DNA of 33,271 bases from Parastagonospora avenae f. sp. tritici 18332-5 (GCA_022559985.1 JAFJTR010000156.1:1-33271), one strand, 5' to 3'. Positions 10,094 to 19,070 are shown, numbered from the stretch's first letter. Numbers and translations are program-made. The notes: generated from the letters alone by a model not told the origin.

Positions 10094-11815
10094 CTATATG
10101 TCGACAAACTCGAACCTCACCAACAACGTACACGTCGTCTCATGTCCGCCAAGATCCAACATGCGAATGAAGCTCCACCCAGGTGCAGCATACAACAATC
10201 GCACTGCAGCAACGGCAAATATCGGGTTGCGCGCAAAACTGTCGTCGCTCTTGATGAGCAGGCGCAAGAAGACAAGCTCATTATCCTCATACTCCCATTC
10301 CAGAAACTCTTTCCAGATAGGATCTGTGGAGGGTGAGTTGTCCTTGTGGAGGAAACTGGTGAGCTTGTGAGGCTTATAGCCAGCGGTCTTGCGCTTGACG
10401 GGCATGTTGTTAAGATCTGATGGATGTACCATGGTACATGTGAGGTACGGCTTGATGTCGTCGGTCTCTCGGTCCTTTGGTAGAGGCACATCTGTTGCAC
10501 CTGCGACGTGTAGGCGTAGCTTCCTTCGTCGTCCGGTGTTGAGATTTCCGTCACCTCCTGCACGCAAGGCTGCAGGCTTCAAGACGTAGCCGCCTGAGCC
10601 GGCGAAGAGGGCTTCGTTGAGCTGCGAGGCTGCGCCGAAAGTTTGCCAGTTCAGTGCGCAGATCTGGGCGCCTATACCCCAGAACGGGACTGGCGCAAGG
10701 TTCTTGCTGGAGATGCGAGTACCCTTGGGGAAGACGCGCATCAAGTGGTGTGCATTGTGACGTGCGATCTTTGCGCTGTTGCTTGGTAAGTGAGCCTTGA
10801 GGCCGGACTCCGAGACGTTGATGAGCTGATGATGGGGCGCATTTTCGAGATTGCCTTCGAACCAAGAGTTGTTGACTGGCTTCACAGACTGTGCATACAC
10901 TCCAAGCTCCGCCAGTTCGGGTACGATCAGTCCGGCATTCGTCGCCTTCTTCTTTTCAGCGTACTGCTGACGGGCCTGCTTTCCGGCTTCATCATCGGAG
11001 CTTGAGTCGCTGTCACTGCTTTCAACTTCATTTGGTAGATGGTACTCCACAATGACAACAATTTTGCTACCCAGGTCGGCTAAAGTGACGTGCTCACCAG
11101 AGCCTTCCTGTTCACGCGTGCCCTTCTCGCGCACACCTCGACTAAGCAGCCGCTCCCCGAAGACCTCGCGCATGATCTGGGCAAGTCGAGCCTGGCCATG
11201 AGCGTCGCAATGGTTCTCAAGCGAGATCATAATCGGGGCCGCGTGGCGTTCCTCGGCAGCTTCTTTGTCGACAACATCGCGAAGAGTCTCGCATACCGTG
11301 CGAAATGGGATATTTGACACCAGAGTATACCCATGAGTAACTTTTGGTTCATCCTTGTTGTCATCGTTGTCCCATGCGTCGATCTCAACGCATCGGGAAC
11401 CAGTGTATAATGCGATTTCATAAGCGGATGCATGCGACTCGCCGAAAAGCTGATGAGCCATCAAGTAGGTGTTATGTGAGGAGCTGATGAAGTACTCTGG
11501 GAGTGGGTGATTGCGGTCGATGACCTCAGGCGGTACATTAATATGACTTTTGTCCAGCAATTCCCGTAATGCGCTTGTTGGTTGCTCCGATTCAAGGCCT
11601 ACTTCTGCCTCCTGCAAGACGCGCTCTTCGACCATATATTTCTTCAACGCCGTGCTGACGCGCAACTGGTCCTTGGTGATGCCTGACCGACGCGCTGCAT
11701 GGCCGCCCCCCGCAACGGTCCCCGCATCGATAGCCTCACCCTTGTCTTCATCATCAATCTTCGACTTCTTTGTAAAGGGGTTGAGCTTTAATATTCCTGC
11801 AGCTAGTTCGGACAT
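10094..11815 (-). CDS. plc1: Phosphoinositide-specific phospholipase C (delta-like)
   Basis: A single-exon 573-residue protein that hydrolyses PIP2 to diacylglycerol and inositol phosphate in calcium signalling. Domains in order: a short N-terminal region with a basic/acidic linker (1-95), the X catalytic box (about 100-260), an acidic Ser/Asp-rich linker (264-280), the Y box (about 300-425, with FPKGTRISSKNLAP and ALNWQTF) and a C-terminal C2 domain (about 435-573). Catalytic residues visible are H114 and N115 in SSSHNTYL, E144 and D146 in CVEIDAWD, and H202 in SLENHC. No PH domain and no clear EF-hands precede the X box, so the N terminus is shorter than in delta-type enzymes of animals or yeast Plc1. 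Several Plc paralogues occur in filamentous fungi, so this may be one of the smaller forms rather than the Plc1 orthologue. Confidence 0.9.
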   Translation of the reverse strand: MSELAAGILKLNPFTKKSKIDDEDKGEAIDAGTVAGGGHAARRSGITKDQLRVSTALKKYMVEERVLQEAEVGLESEQPTSALRELLDKSHINVPPEVIDRNHPLPEYFISSSHNTYLMAHQLFGESHASAYEIALYTGSRCVEIDAWDNDDNKDEPKVTHGYTLVSNIPFRTVCETLRDVVDKEAAEERHAAPIMISLENHCDAHGQARLAQIMREVFGERLLSRGVREKGTREQEGSGEHVTLADLGSKIVVIVEYHLPNEVESSDSDSSSDDEAGKQARQQYAEKKKATNAGLIVPELAELGVYAQSVKPVNNSWFEGNLENAPHHQLINVSESGLKAHLPSNSAKIARHNAHHLMRVFPKGTRISSKNLAPVPFWGIGAQICALNWQTFGAASQLNEALFAGSGGYVLKPAALRAGGDGNLNTGRRRKLRLHVAGATDVPLPKDRETDDIKPYLTCTMVHPSDLNNMPVKRKTAGYKPHKLTSFLHKDNSPSTDPIWKEFLEWEYEDNELVFLRLLIKSDDSFARNPIFAVAAVRLLYAAPGWSFIRMLDLGGHETTCTLLVRFEFVDI

Positions 11816-12456
11816 TGTGCTCGGTGTAATGTGATGTTAGGAATAGGAAGATGCGAAGTATCATCGGAGGATGACGTCGTTGTGTGAGGCTGAGGAGGGG
11901 TAGGCTTGGCCGTCAAGCCGGCAGGAACGGAAACAATGCGGAAGTCCACCTCTTCACATCCGGGAATCGAGAACTCGAGAGATCAATAATTCGGTAGGAA
12001 AGACAAAATTTTTATTTGCTCAACTATATCGATGTCGCATGAAACACGATGCAAGTTGTGCAACGGCATCTCCCAAGAGCTCCGACATCTCGACCGCATG
12101 ACAAACGAAGTATAGAATACTGCAACACCCTCGTTCAGTCAATCACTATGGCTCGCAACTCTACATTCGCTCTGGTAGGCGTATTGGGAGGCACGCTATG
12201 ATCTGCGAAAGCAGCGTGAGGACAGACTGTATAGTTATCAGCATTCGTACTGTGAACGGTCTGTAGGCACTGTATTCCAGCTACCTAGTCAAGATGCTAT
12301 TTACAGTCAAGATAAGGAGAAAGTGAGAGAGTTGGGCTACCACCCCATGTTGTTTCTGTTCGCGCACAATCCATGTGCTGCTGAGGCAAGGACCAAGGTG
12401 AGGGATAGAAGGGAAGGAAGCGACTAGGCTAGCAGCCTAGTCATGTGATCCAGGGC
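11816..12456. other. Spacer upstream of the phospholipase C gene
   Basis: No supportable gene. The right part of the strand holds the phospholipase C promoter. A 17-codon frame from ATG 12148 was judged too short to call. The left copy of a palindromic repeat sits at 12425-12443. Confidence 0.5.
12425..12443. repeat. Palindromic repeat, copy 1 (19 bp)
   Basis: The perfect inverted repeat GACTAGGCT-AGC-AGCCTAGTC spans 12422-12442. The 19-bp core 12425-12443 recurs with a single missing C at 12626-12643. Confidence 0.8.
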
Positions 12457-13568
12457 TCAGCCCGTTACACGTACTGTCATTAGATCACTTTGAAACTCAC
12501 AGGGTACTTGAATTTTATTGCTATCGTGGTGTGTGAACAAGAAAACATCGTCTGGATCCATTCGTCGCTTGTAGAACCATCGATGGTTGGCATTGTACTT
12601 TATCTCATAGCCCTCGTCACTGTAATAGGCTAGAGCCTAGTCAGTGAAGTGTTCCTCGGTGGAACCCTCGGTGCTTCTAGGGACCTCTGGAAGCTTCTCG
12701 AACAGCAGTTTGGAAAGACGATATCAGCCGGCACTAGATCATCGGGCGCTACAGTACGCGCATCACACACGGCCAAGGTATTATCCTGATAGGGGCCTGT
12801 CAGAGGGCGCCAAACCCTGCTCTATGTTAGAAACGCTGGTATACACCAGAGCATTGCCTTATTAATTGCACTCACCCAATCATGCGATATCGAAACTTTT
12901 CGAACTCAGCAGCACGTTCAGGCAGATGCCACAGTGACGTCTACATACTTTCAGCACGAGGTCAAATAGGTTCCAGGATCATTCCCTTGCGTAGAGAGTG
13001 GCATAACGCAGTGCGCCCGCGTGAAAGGCGCAATCCAGGACTCTGCAGGTTTTCATTGTGGGTCGAGACTTCGAAACTACACCCGTCAGTCAGCGAGTCG
13101 AGAGGGATGAATGTGGTCACTAACATTGTACGTGTATATGTGGACGAATTTGCTGCCCAGATGCTCCTTCAGCCAGAATTCCATGAAGGGGAGATATGTT
13201 CCACAAGCGGATTACGCGTCCCAATGGCTTATGGGAACAGCAATGTGTTCGAACTGGAACCCGGATGCCACCAACTTGAACTTTCCCTCCAGGCCAGTTG
13301 CATTGTGTATTCTGACCATGTCATAAGATTGGCTGACTACGTTTGTGCGAGGCAGACCATGGAGAAAGGCCAATCGACTGTGGTACAATTTCTCGGATTG
13401 CTCAACAAGGCATGGAGCAAGATAATGGAAACTTTTCGGCATGACAACTTGCGCACGCATCTCACCGGTCATTTCATCTAGAAAGGCTCCCATCATCCGC
13501 TGTTGCTGACCCGATACGCTTTCATTCGTTTTGGGCAAGGCAATTCCCACCGCACCGATTGGTATCAC
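12457..13568 (-). pseudogene. Relic of an AsaB/CmcJ-like oxygenase (GA4-desaturase-like family)
   Basis: Read on the minus strand, the frame begins with an open N-terminal part (13568-13215) ending in the family's opening beta-strand block (RIHNATGLEGKFKL, GFQFEH), then hits TAA at 13214-13212. Downstream pieces keep order: FMEFWLKEHLG and VHIYTYNV (near 13150), LPERAAEFEKFRYRMIG, then a well-formed 59-nt intron (GTGAGT...CTAAC...CAG, about 12864-12806), then VWRPLTGP and LAVCDARTVAPDDLVPADIVFP, and finally YEIKYNANHRWFYKRRM.PDDVFLF to a stop at 12459. Two further frame disturbances and a TAG inside the second palindromic repeat interrupt it. Live members act in fungal secondary metabolism, but the specific pathway cannot be inferred. 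No ATG is present at the left end of the N-terminal piece. Confidence 0.78.
12626..12643. repeat. Palindromic repeat, copy 2 (18 bp)
   Basis: TAGGCTAGAGCCTAGTCA, identical to the core at 12425-12443 except for one missing C. It lies inside the AsaB/CmcJ-like relic, where on the minus strand it supplies an in-frame TAG. Confidence 0.8.
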
Positions 13569-14385
13569 GACAGAAGGCTGGTGTTTGCCTGATTGACGTG
13601 CCTCTTGCGACCATTTCTACCATGGCCGGTCAAATGGATAATTTGGGTTCCAGCGCCAGCGGAGTACTGCAGGATGTTCTACTTGTAGCCAGCGGTATAG
13701 AGCATCCCCTGGTTTGAGCGGCCAATAGCTTGTTCATGGAAGGATTATGCGACTTCTGTTGGTCAGCGGTTTTGCCGGCTCCTCCTATTCGGAATCTAAG
13801 AACGGCAGTGCACCATCGACACCTGCCGACTGATCTGTGGATTGGAAATGCGCTGGCATTTTGCGCCCTGGTCGATGCCGACCTTGCCGTTCTGTAAGCG
13901 CGAGAATATCAAGTAACTTTTCGAGGCCTTTAAGCAATTTGCCCACACATTGGACCCTGTCAAGTGCTATCGCATAGACGTCCGCGGTAGGCTCGGTGGT
14001 CGATTGTCCGACCGCAGGAGGAATAGGCAAGATCAGCGCTGCCATTGCAAAGTATCGTATATAGCGAAAAGATGAGTGTTCGCAAAAACAAGAAGAACAA
14101 CGATCTACTTCACAGCCTCTAGAGGAGGTTCTGCCAATACAAATATGCCAAGGCGCAAGTAATCCCATTGCGAAGTGAACGGTGAGCTTCAGACATGGCA
14201 ACTCGGAACCAGGTTGTGACACACCATCCCTTAGAACCCTGAAAATACGCAAGAGAGTATGCCCAGGTGAAACAGGCTCAATGCAAGTGCATTGCTAACA
14301 GCAAGCATTCACGACGCTTGCCTCTTCCGCTCTGCCTGCCTTTATAAAGTCCAGCCTGCCTCGCCTCAAGGAACCAGTCAGACTG
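13569..14385. other. Spacer between two relics; one unassigned minus-strand frame
   Basis: A minus-strand open frame at 13785-14252 (155 codons) contains a short hydrophobic stretch and a helix-like segment (CVGKLLKGLEKLLDIL), but no domain I recognise and no matching neighbour. It may be noise or part of a decayed gene. Nothing else is supportable. Confidence 0.35.
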
Positions 14386-14389
14386 TCAA

Positions 14390-15080
14390 GATTGCCACCT
14401 TCCACAAATGGCTTGCCACTCATGAGCACTGGCTGCCACTCATAGACAATATTGGAGAAGAGGAAGCTCATTTGATCCTTGACCTGCTCCCGACGTCGGC
14501 AAATGGGCATGTCATCCTGACCTCGCAACGCCGCGGAGTCGTACAACAAATCACGGGCCATCATAGACTGTGCCTCGAGATCAAAGAACTTTCTGTAGCG
14601 GAGTAGACAAGATTACTTCTGGATTCATGCGAGATTACAACGGCAATTGGAAACGAGAGCCTTGCGCAGCAGATAGTGAGGACTGTGGGTTATCTTCCAT
14701 ATGCCATCAGACAGTGCGCTACATATATCCGTGAGAACGACCTTGGATTCCACGAATATATACTGCATCATCGAGATGCTCCTGATCAGGCAAGTCTAAA
14801 ATGCCGACTTTGTTCCATTAGCTGATGTTCTTTGGGTCCTTAGTTGGCAAGACAGCCTCTCTGCGGAACACGTCCCTATCTCGATGCATTTCATCGTAAT
14901 CTTCCAAAGCCTCGAACAGCAGCATCCAGATTCCGCGATCGTACTACGTCTGCTCTCCTTGTTTGAACCAGAGAATATTCCCATTTTCGACAGCTGGGAT
15001 AGAGACGATCTCGGTCAGATTCTTGCGGGAGAGCAAAACGAGAAACCGCCTCTCCCACTTACAACTTCCGACCTGTTTAA
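14390..15080 (+). pseudogene. NB-ARC (STAND/NLR-type) ATPase relic
   Basis: The + frame shows the second half of an NB-ARC module. WLATHEHWLPLIDNI is the Walker B strand and LLPTSANGHVILTSQRRGV is the sensor/RNBS-like segment, followed by the GxP-like GYLPYAIRQCATYI and, after an interruption, FQSLEQQHPDSAIVLRLLSL with FEPENIPI of the winged-helix region. Damage: an in-frame TAG at 14605-14607 and a frame break near 14790-14835 where no clean GT-AG intron restores frame. The P-loop (GxGGxGKT) expected about 70 residues before Walker B is absent, so the 5' part is lost. Live relatives are fungal incompatibility or immune-type sensors. No effector domain remains. The exact right limit is uncertain. 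Confidence 0.75.
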
Positions 15081-15213
15081 GTCGGCTTGCTGTCTGTGCG
15101 CACGACCCACTAAGACAAAGAGCTTACCACTGCAGAGCCTCTATGGAAGTTCGCTCTTTGAAGAAATTGTCAAGCTGATGAAAGATAATGCAAAGCTGAA
15201 CAAGGCCTTTGCC

Positions 15214-15228
15214 AAACCCTAACCCTAA
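15214..15228 (+). repeat. Short interstitial telomere-like sequence
   Basis: AAACCCTAACCCTAA is 2.5 units of the TTAGGG telomere repeat of filamentous fungi in complementary orientation. It sits exactly where the open frame of 14884-15222 stops and the same frame reopens to 16017. Confidence 0.6.
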
Positions 15229-16017
15229 GTTTCCCGCATACGGATCACAGCACATGCACCAGACAACGAATGCGTGCTTTTTGGCGCTGCGGTCAGACGG
15301 GAAGTTGAAGAGTGGCTCCGTGATAGTGTCCTGGATACATGCATCAATGTATCCATTGAGGTTCACACAATTCAGTCCATAATATCCGGTCAATACCACC
15401 TTCACTTCGTTGGCGAGACAGTCAGGCCCGAAGCATATCTTGGACATGAGTTAGTCTTCGCCCAATTGTCTGGCTTTCCCGAGCGTCTGGAAAACAACAA
15501 GGAGAAGCTTTACCGACATTTAGGCAGGGTATGTCTTTGTGCACTCATCAACGGGTTAAGCACCGGAAATGCTGTCGACAAAACCCTTCAAGATATGCTA
15601 GCTGTTTATCAGAGCCTTGCGGATGGACTTTCCTCAGTGACTGCACCCGGCAATTTGGAACTCGTTCGCGACCATGCCGAATTTCATGTGCCTCCCAGTC
15701 CACCTCTGATGATCGAAGGATTCGCGGACCACCACGGATACGACCTCGACGTCAAGACTTTGCATCGAGAAACTGCATGGTGGATGGCCCGGGAGATGGC
15801 TAGCGTCAATTTTCTAGATAATGGCGGCAGATTCGGCACGCATCGCTTGATCTTCGTCAGCTATGCACATCTTCTAGCAATATCAAGCACTTCGGCGTAC
15901 GCTCGAGATATACTGGAAATAGACGTACGCAGTTCTAGTTGTGCAAGATTGCTTTCACCGACCATCGCATCGAATAGCCAACGTACAGACATACAGACAT
16001 ACCATACTCATTACTAA
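15229..16017 (+). CDS. Unrecognised open frame, probably an exon or fragment
   Basis: The frame is open from 15229 to the stop at 16015-16017 (about 262 codons) with no ATG in its first 100 codons; the first start-like codon is GTG 15274. It is continuous in phase with the frame ending at 15222, separated only by two TAA codons from the telomere-like motif. I recognise no domain. Visible are amphipathic helical stretches (REVEEWLRDSVLD, ERLENNKEKLYRHLG) and a distinctive segment with HHGYDLDVKTLHRETAWWM and THRLIFVSYAHLLAIS that looks evolutionarily constrained rather than random. It ends 35 bp from the convergent cwf23 stop. It may be the surviving end of a gene whose 5' part has been lost, or an exon of an unmodelled gene. 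Confidence 0.4.
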   Translation, partial: VSRIRITAHAPDNECVLFGAAVRREVEEWLRDSVLDTCINVSIEVHTIQSIISGQYHLHFVGETVRPEAYLGHELVFAQLSGFPERLENNKEKLYRHLGRVCLCALINGLSTGNAVDKTLQDMLAVYQSLADGLSSVTAPGNLELVRDHAEFHVPPSPPLMIEGFADHHGYDLDVKTLHRETAWWMAREMASVNFLDNGGRFGTHRLIFVSYAHLLAISSTSAYARDILEIDVRSSSCARLLSPTIASNSQRTDIQTYHTHY

Positions 16018-16052
16018 AGGGGGTATCTTAAAACACACACGCGAAATCCTCA

Positions 16053-17150
16053 CTAAACCGCCTCTTCCGCCGCCTCCTGCTTTCGTATCTGCTCCTCTAG
16101 CCTCTTCTTCTCCGCCTCCTTGAGCCTAATCATCGTGACCTCCTGCAAACTCGGCGTCTTGGGACTAAACGAAAACTTCGGCGTGCCCATTGGCGTCGTG
16201 CTTGGCTTCCCCATGCCCGGCCCAAATGATGCTCTGAAGCTCTTGTTCGGCGTCGATATTGGCGTTGACGGAGCGGATGGTGCTTCGACGGGCGACTTGA
16301 TATCCGGCTCGCCTTTTGCCCATGATACGCTTTCGAGCATGGGGTAGTCCTTGCGGGCGTCGGACACGGCGGCGTGGGCATGGTCGAGCCGTGTATATAC
16401 GATGAACACCATAGCGACTACCTTCCGACGCTTCTCCCCCGAAGGCCGGATCTTCTTGTCCTTGCCCATGACTATGCTGTCGATTTTGCCGTACTTTGTA
16501 AACATCGTCTGGAGCTTGTCTTTATCCCATTCCAGCGTCACACCTTCGCGCTGAAAACGCACTTTGACCGCGCGATCGAATTCGGCGGTAGAGCTTGCTG
16601 CTGTTTGTGGATGTGGTTGGTTTTCCTCAAGATCGATGAAGCTGGCAGCTTCGTCTTCTTCCTTGCGCTTCTTCTCGAGTCGTTCTTGCGCCTCTTTGCG
16701 CCGCCGCTTGCCGTCTTCCGCGAGTCTGGAGATCTCTTGTGCGCGCTTTTCCGCCTCGCTCATATCCTCTGCGCGCTTCCTTTTCAGGCTGTTTCCGAAG
16801 TCTTTGCCTTCCTGCTCCCGTCGCTCCAAATCTTGCTTCATCTGCTTCCGCCGCCCGTCGAGTAGCTCATCCTGCAGTGCCTTCTCTCTCCTCCGTGTAC
16901 GTGAGCGATCATATTCGCCTTTGAGTTTTGGATCGATTAGGATGTCGCGTGCCCATCCTAGGTAAATAAATCGGTCGGCGGCATCCTTGTTGTCGGGGTT
17001 CTTGTCGGGATGGTATCGTATAGATGTCTTGCGGTAAGCTTTCTTGATCGCTGCTTCGTTGGCGTCGAAGGCGACCCCGAGTAGTTCGTAGAAATCCTCG
17101 GTCGCATTCTTTGCGATGTCCTCCAAATCTTTGTTATTATCCCCCATCAT
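16053..17150 (-). CDS. cwf23: J-domain/RRM splicing factor, Cwf23 / DNAJC17-like
   Basis: A 365-residue single-exon protein starting at ATG 17150 (ATG 17147 follows immediately). Order of parts: N-terminal J domain (about residues 18-85) with the Hsp70-activating HPD at 47-49 (RYHPDKNP), a long highly charged coiled-coil (about 90-180), an RRM-type RNA-binding fold (about 193-280, with VKVRFQREGVTLEWDKDKL and VFIVYTRLDHAHAAV) and a Ser/Pro-rich tail (about 285-340) ending in a second short charged helix. J-coil-RRM is the architecture of S. pombe Cwf23, S. cerevisiae Cwc23 and human DNAJC17, spliceosome-associated factors linked to Prp43-dependent disassembly. It is divergent from pus4 with 283 bp between the two start codons. 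Confidence 0.9.
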   Translation of the reverse strand: MMGDNNKDLEDIAKNATEDFYELLGVAFDANEAAIKKAYRKTSIRYHPDKNPDNKDAADRFIYLGWARDILIDPKLKGEYDRSRTRRREKALQDELLDGRRKQMKQDLERREQEGKDFGNSLKRKRAEDMSEAEKRAQEISRLAEDGKRRRKEAQERLEKKRKEEDEAASFIDLEENQPHPQTAASSTAEFDRAVKVRFQREGVTLEWDKDKLQTMFTKYGKIDSIVMGKDKKIRPSGEKRRKVVAMVFIVYTRLDHAHAAVSDARKDYPMLESVSWAKGEPDIKSPVEAPSAPSTPISTPNKSFRASFGPGMGKPSTTPMGTPKFSFSPKTPSLQEVTMIRLKEAEKKRLEEQIRKQEAAEEAV

Positions 17151-17433
17151 AAACAACAGACAGTCGCAATTTGGTGAAGGGAGATAGATTCGCTAATATC
17201 GAAGGCACGGTACCGCCTGCGCAAGGTCTGGAGCGGTAGGAGGAGGAATTATTGGTGTGTTCTGTGGTTGTGGAGATGTTTGGATGACGGCACGCTCGCA
17301 AGGCTGCCGGATTTCACGTGCACAGGCGATCGACGCGACGACTAGCGCGCCTCCCGGCTTGGCATGCGGGACAGCTTCCAGAACTTGCAGGTGAAGCTCC
17401 AGCTCCAGCTTTCTTCCCGCGCGACACACACAT
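17151..17433. promoter_or_regulatory. Divergent promoter region, cwf23 / pus4
   Basis: This 283-bp spacer separates the start codons of two divergent RNA-metabolism genes and must carry both promoters and 5' untranslated regions. A CACGTG hexamer is present at about 17314-17319. No other element is certain. Confidence 0.6.
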
Positions 17434-18915
17434 ATGTCAATTGCCGTGACTATCAAGCGCACCATGGCCACTCCATCAAAGGAGAGTCGTAGGGTCCTAG
17501 AGGGCATCATTGCCGTGAACAAGCCACAATGGGCCTCCTCAGCGGGTGTCTTGCGCGACCTGCAAGAGCACTTTGCGAAATCGGATATTTTTAAGCCCTG
17601 GCTGGAAGCGCAACGGCGCGAAATGAGGCTATCTAACTCAAAACCAAAGCACATCGACCGCCTGAAAGTGAAGCTTGGCCATGGTGGGACTCTGGACCCC
17701 ATGGCAACTGGAGTGCTGATCGTCGGCGTTGGAAAGGGCACAAAATGCCTGCAGAGGTTCTTGGAGTGCACAAAGACGTACGAGTGCGTGGTTCTTTTCG
17801 GCGCGGCAACGGACAGCTACGATGCGGTCGGCAAGATCGTGAGCAGAGCGCCACACGAACATATCACCAAAGAATTAGTTGAAGAGAAACTCGCACAGTT
17901 TCGGGGCAAGATCATGCAAAAGCCGTCGGTATTCTCGGCGCTAAAGGTAGACGGGAAGAAGATGTACGAGTACGCGCGCGAAGGCAAGGATATACCAGAA
18001 GTGCCTGCGCGACCCGTGGAAGTCAAGGACATGGAGCTCGTCGAATGGCTCGAACCAGGTACCCACGAATACACATGGCCGAAGGAGGAGGCAGATGATG
18101 ATGCGAAGGAAGGAGCAGAGGCACTGTTGGGTATCAGGAAGCAGGATGCCAGCACCTACGCGAAGAACGCATCACGGAATACCAAGAAGAGATCGAGATC
18201 GCCCGAGAACGACCAAGTTGAGAATGCTGGAGAGCAGCCAAAACGACCCAGGACCGACAGCGAGCCCGCCATGTCAGGCGCGCTGCCCACAGAAGAGGCC
18301 GCGAAAGACGATGCACATGACACTAAAATGGAAGACACCAAAGAATCGACTATCGATGCACCAATTGCTTCTGAAGAACAGCCCGCGGAGACCAGCGAAG
18401 AGACATCCCAAAAAGACGCCAGCATACAGCCCCCCGAATCCACCGACGCTCCAGCTACAACCGCCAGTGACACAACACCACAACTCTTTCCACCCGCCGC
18501 CCGCCTTCGCATGACCGTAACATCCGGCTTCTACGTCCGCTCTCTCTGCCACGACCTAGGCATCGCCTGCTCCTCACTCGGCCTCATGTCCTCCCTAGTC
18601 CGCTCGCGACAAGGCGACTACACCCTCGGCAACAACGTCATCGAATTCAGCGACCTGGAGAAAGACCCGGAAGTTTGGGAACCGCAGGTGCAGAAGCAGT
18701 TGGAGGAGTTCATAGAGAAGGAAGGCTGGGAGGTGCAAGAGCTCGAGAATGATGAGACGTGGAAGGAGAAGATGGGCGAGAGGAGGTTGGAGGGTGATAG
18801 GGGTCGGAGTTACAAGGGCGGATGGAAGGGCGGGAAAGGCGGTGGTGGATGGAAGGGAAAGGGAGGAGGGAATAGGTATTCGAAGGGAATGAATGGCGAT
18901 AGGAAAAACGAGTAA
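17434..18915 (+). CDS. pus4: tRNA pseudouridine(55) synthase, Pus4/TruB family
   Basis: A 493-residue single-exon protein that makes the universal pseudouridine 55 in the T-loop of tRNAs. The TruB catalytic motif GHGGTLDPMATGVL is at residues 82-95 with catalytic D88, followed by KTYECVVLFGAATDSYD (114-130), KPSVFSALKVDGKKMYEYAR (163-182) and the C-terminal catalytic-domain block VTSGFYVRSLCHDLG (362-376). Between 218 and 355 an acidic, Ser/Thr/Pro/Glu-rich low-complexity segment interrupts the fold. The C terminus (about 450-493) is Gly/Lys/Arg-rich and probably binds RNA. The start is ATG 17434; ATG 17464 (MATPSK) is an alternative and could give forms differing at the N terminus, as Pus4 is both mitochondrial and nuclear in yeast. 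It converges with the DMT gene, 155 bp apart. Confidence 0.92.
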   Translation: MSIAVTIKRTMATPSKESRRVLEGIIAVNKPQWASSAGVLRDLQEHFAKSDIFKPWLEAQRREMRLSNSKPKHIDRLKVKLGHGGTLDPMATGVLIVGVGKGTKCLQRFLECTKTYECVVLFGAATDSYDAVGKIVSRAPHEHITKELVEEKLAQFRGKIMQKPSVFSALKVDGKKMYEYAREGKDIPEVPARPVEVKDMELVEWLEPGTHEYTWPKEEADDDAKEGAEALLGIRKQDASTYAKNASRNTKKRSRSPENDQVENAGEQPKRPRTDSEPAMSGALPTEEAAKDDAHDTKMEDTKESTIDAPIASEEQPAETSEETSQKDASIQPPESTDAPATTASDTTPQLFPPAARLRMTVTSGFYVRSLCHDLGIACSSLGLMSSLVRSRQGDYTLGNNVIEFSDLEKDPEVWEPQVQKQLEEFIEKEGWEVQELENDETWKEKMGERRLEGDRGRSYKGGWKGGKGGGGWKGKGGGNRYSKGMNGDRKNE

Positions 18916-19070
18916 ACACGTGGAAGTAGGATTGGAAGATACCCAATGAAAAACATCTTGGATGAAATGATAACAATAACGTTCGCGAATGCAACAAAAG
19001 CAATCGCGTACGATGCTCAAAACCCCCAAACACCATGCCCCAGAACTCCCGCAATGCAAGCAACCCATAT

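Noticed and set aside
12148..12201. 17-codon frame starting MARNSTFALVGVLGG
   Set aside because: Too short and without any support for expression, although it looks superficially like a signal peptide start.
17193..17771. 192-codon minus-strand frame
   Set aside because: It is antisense to the pus4 coding region and its promoter and has no recognisable content.
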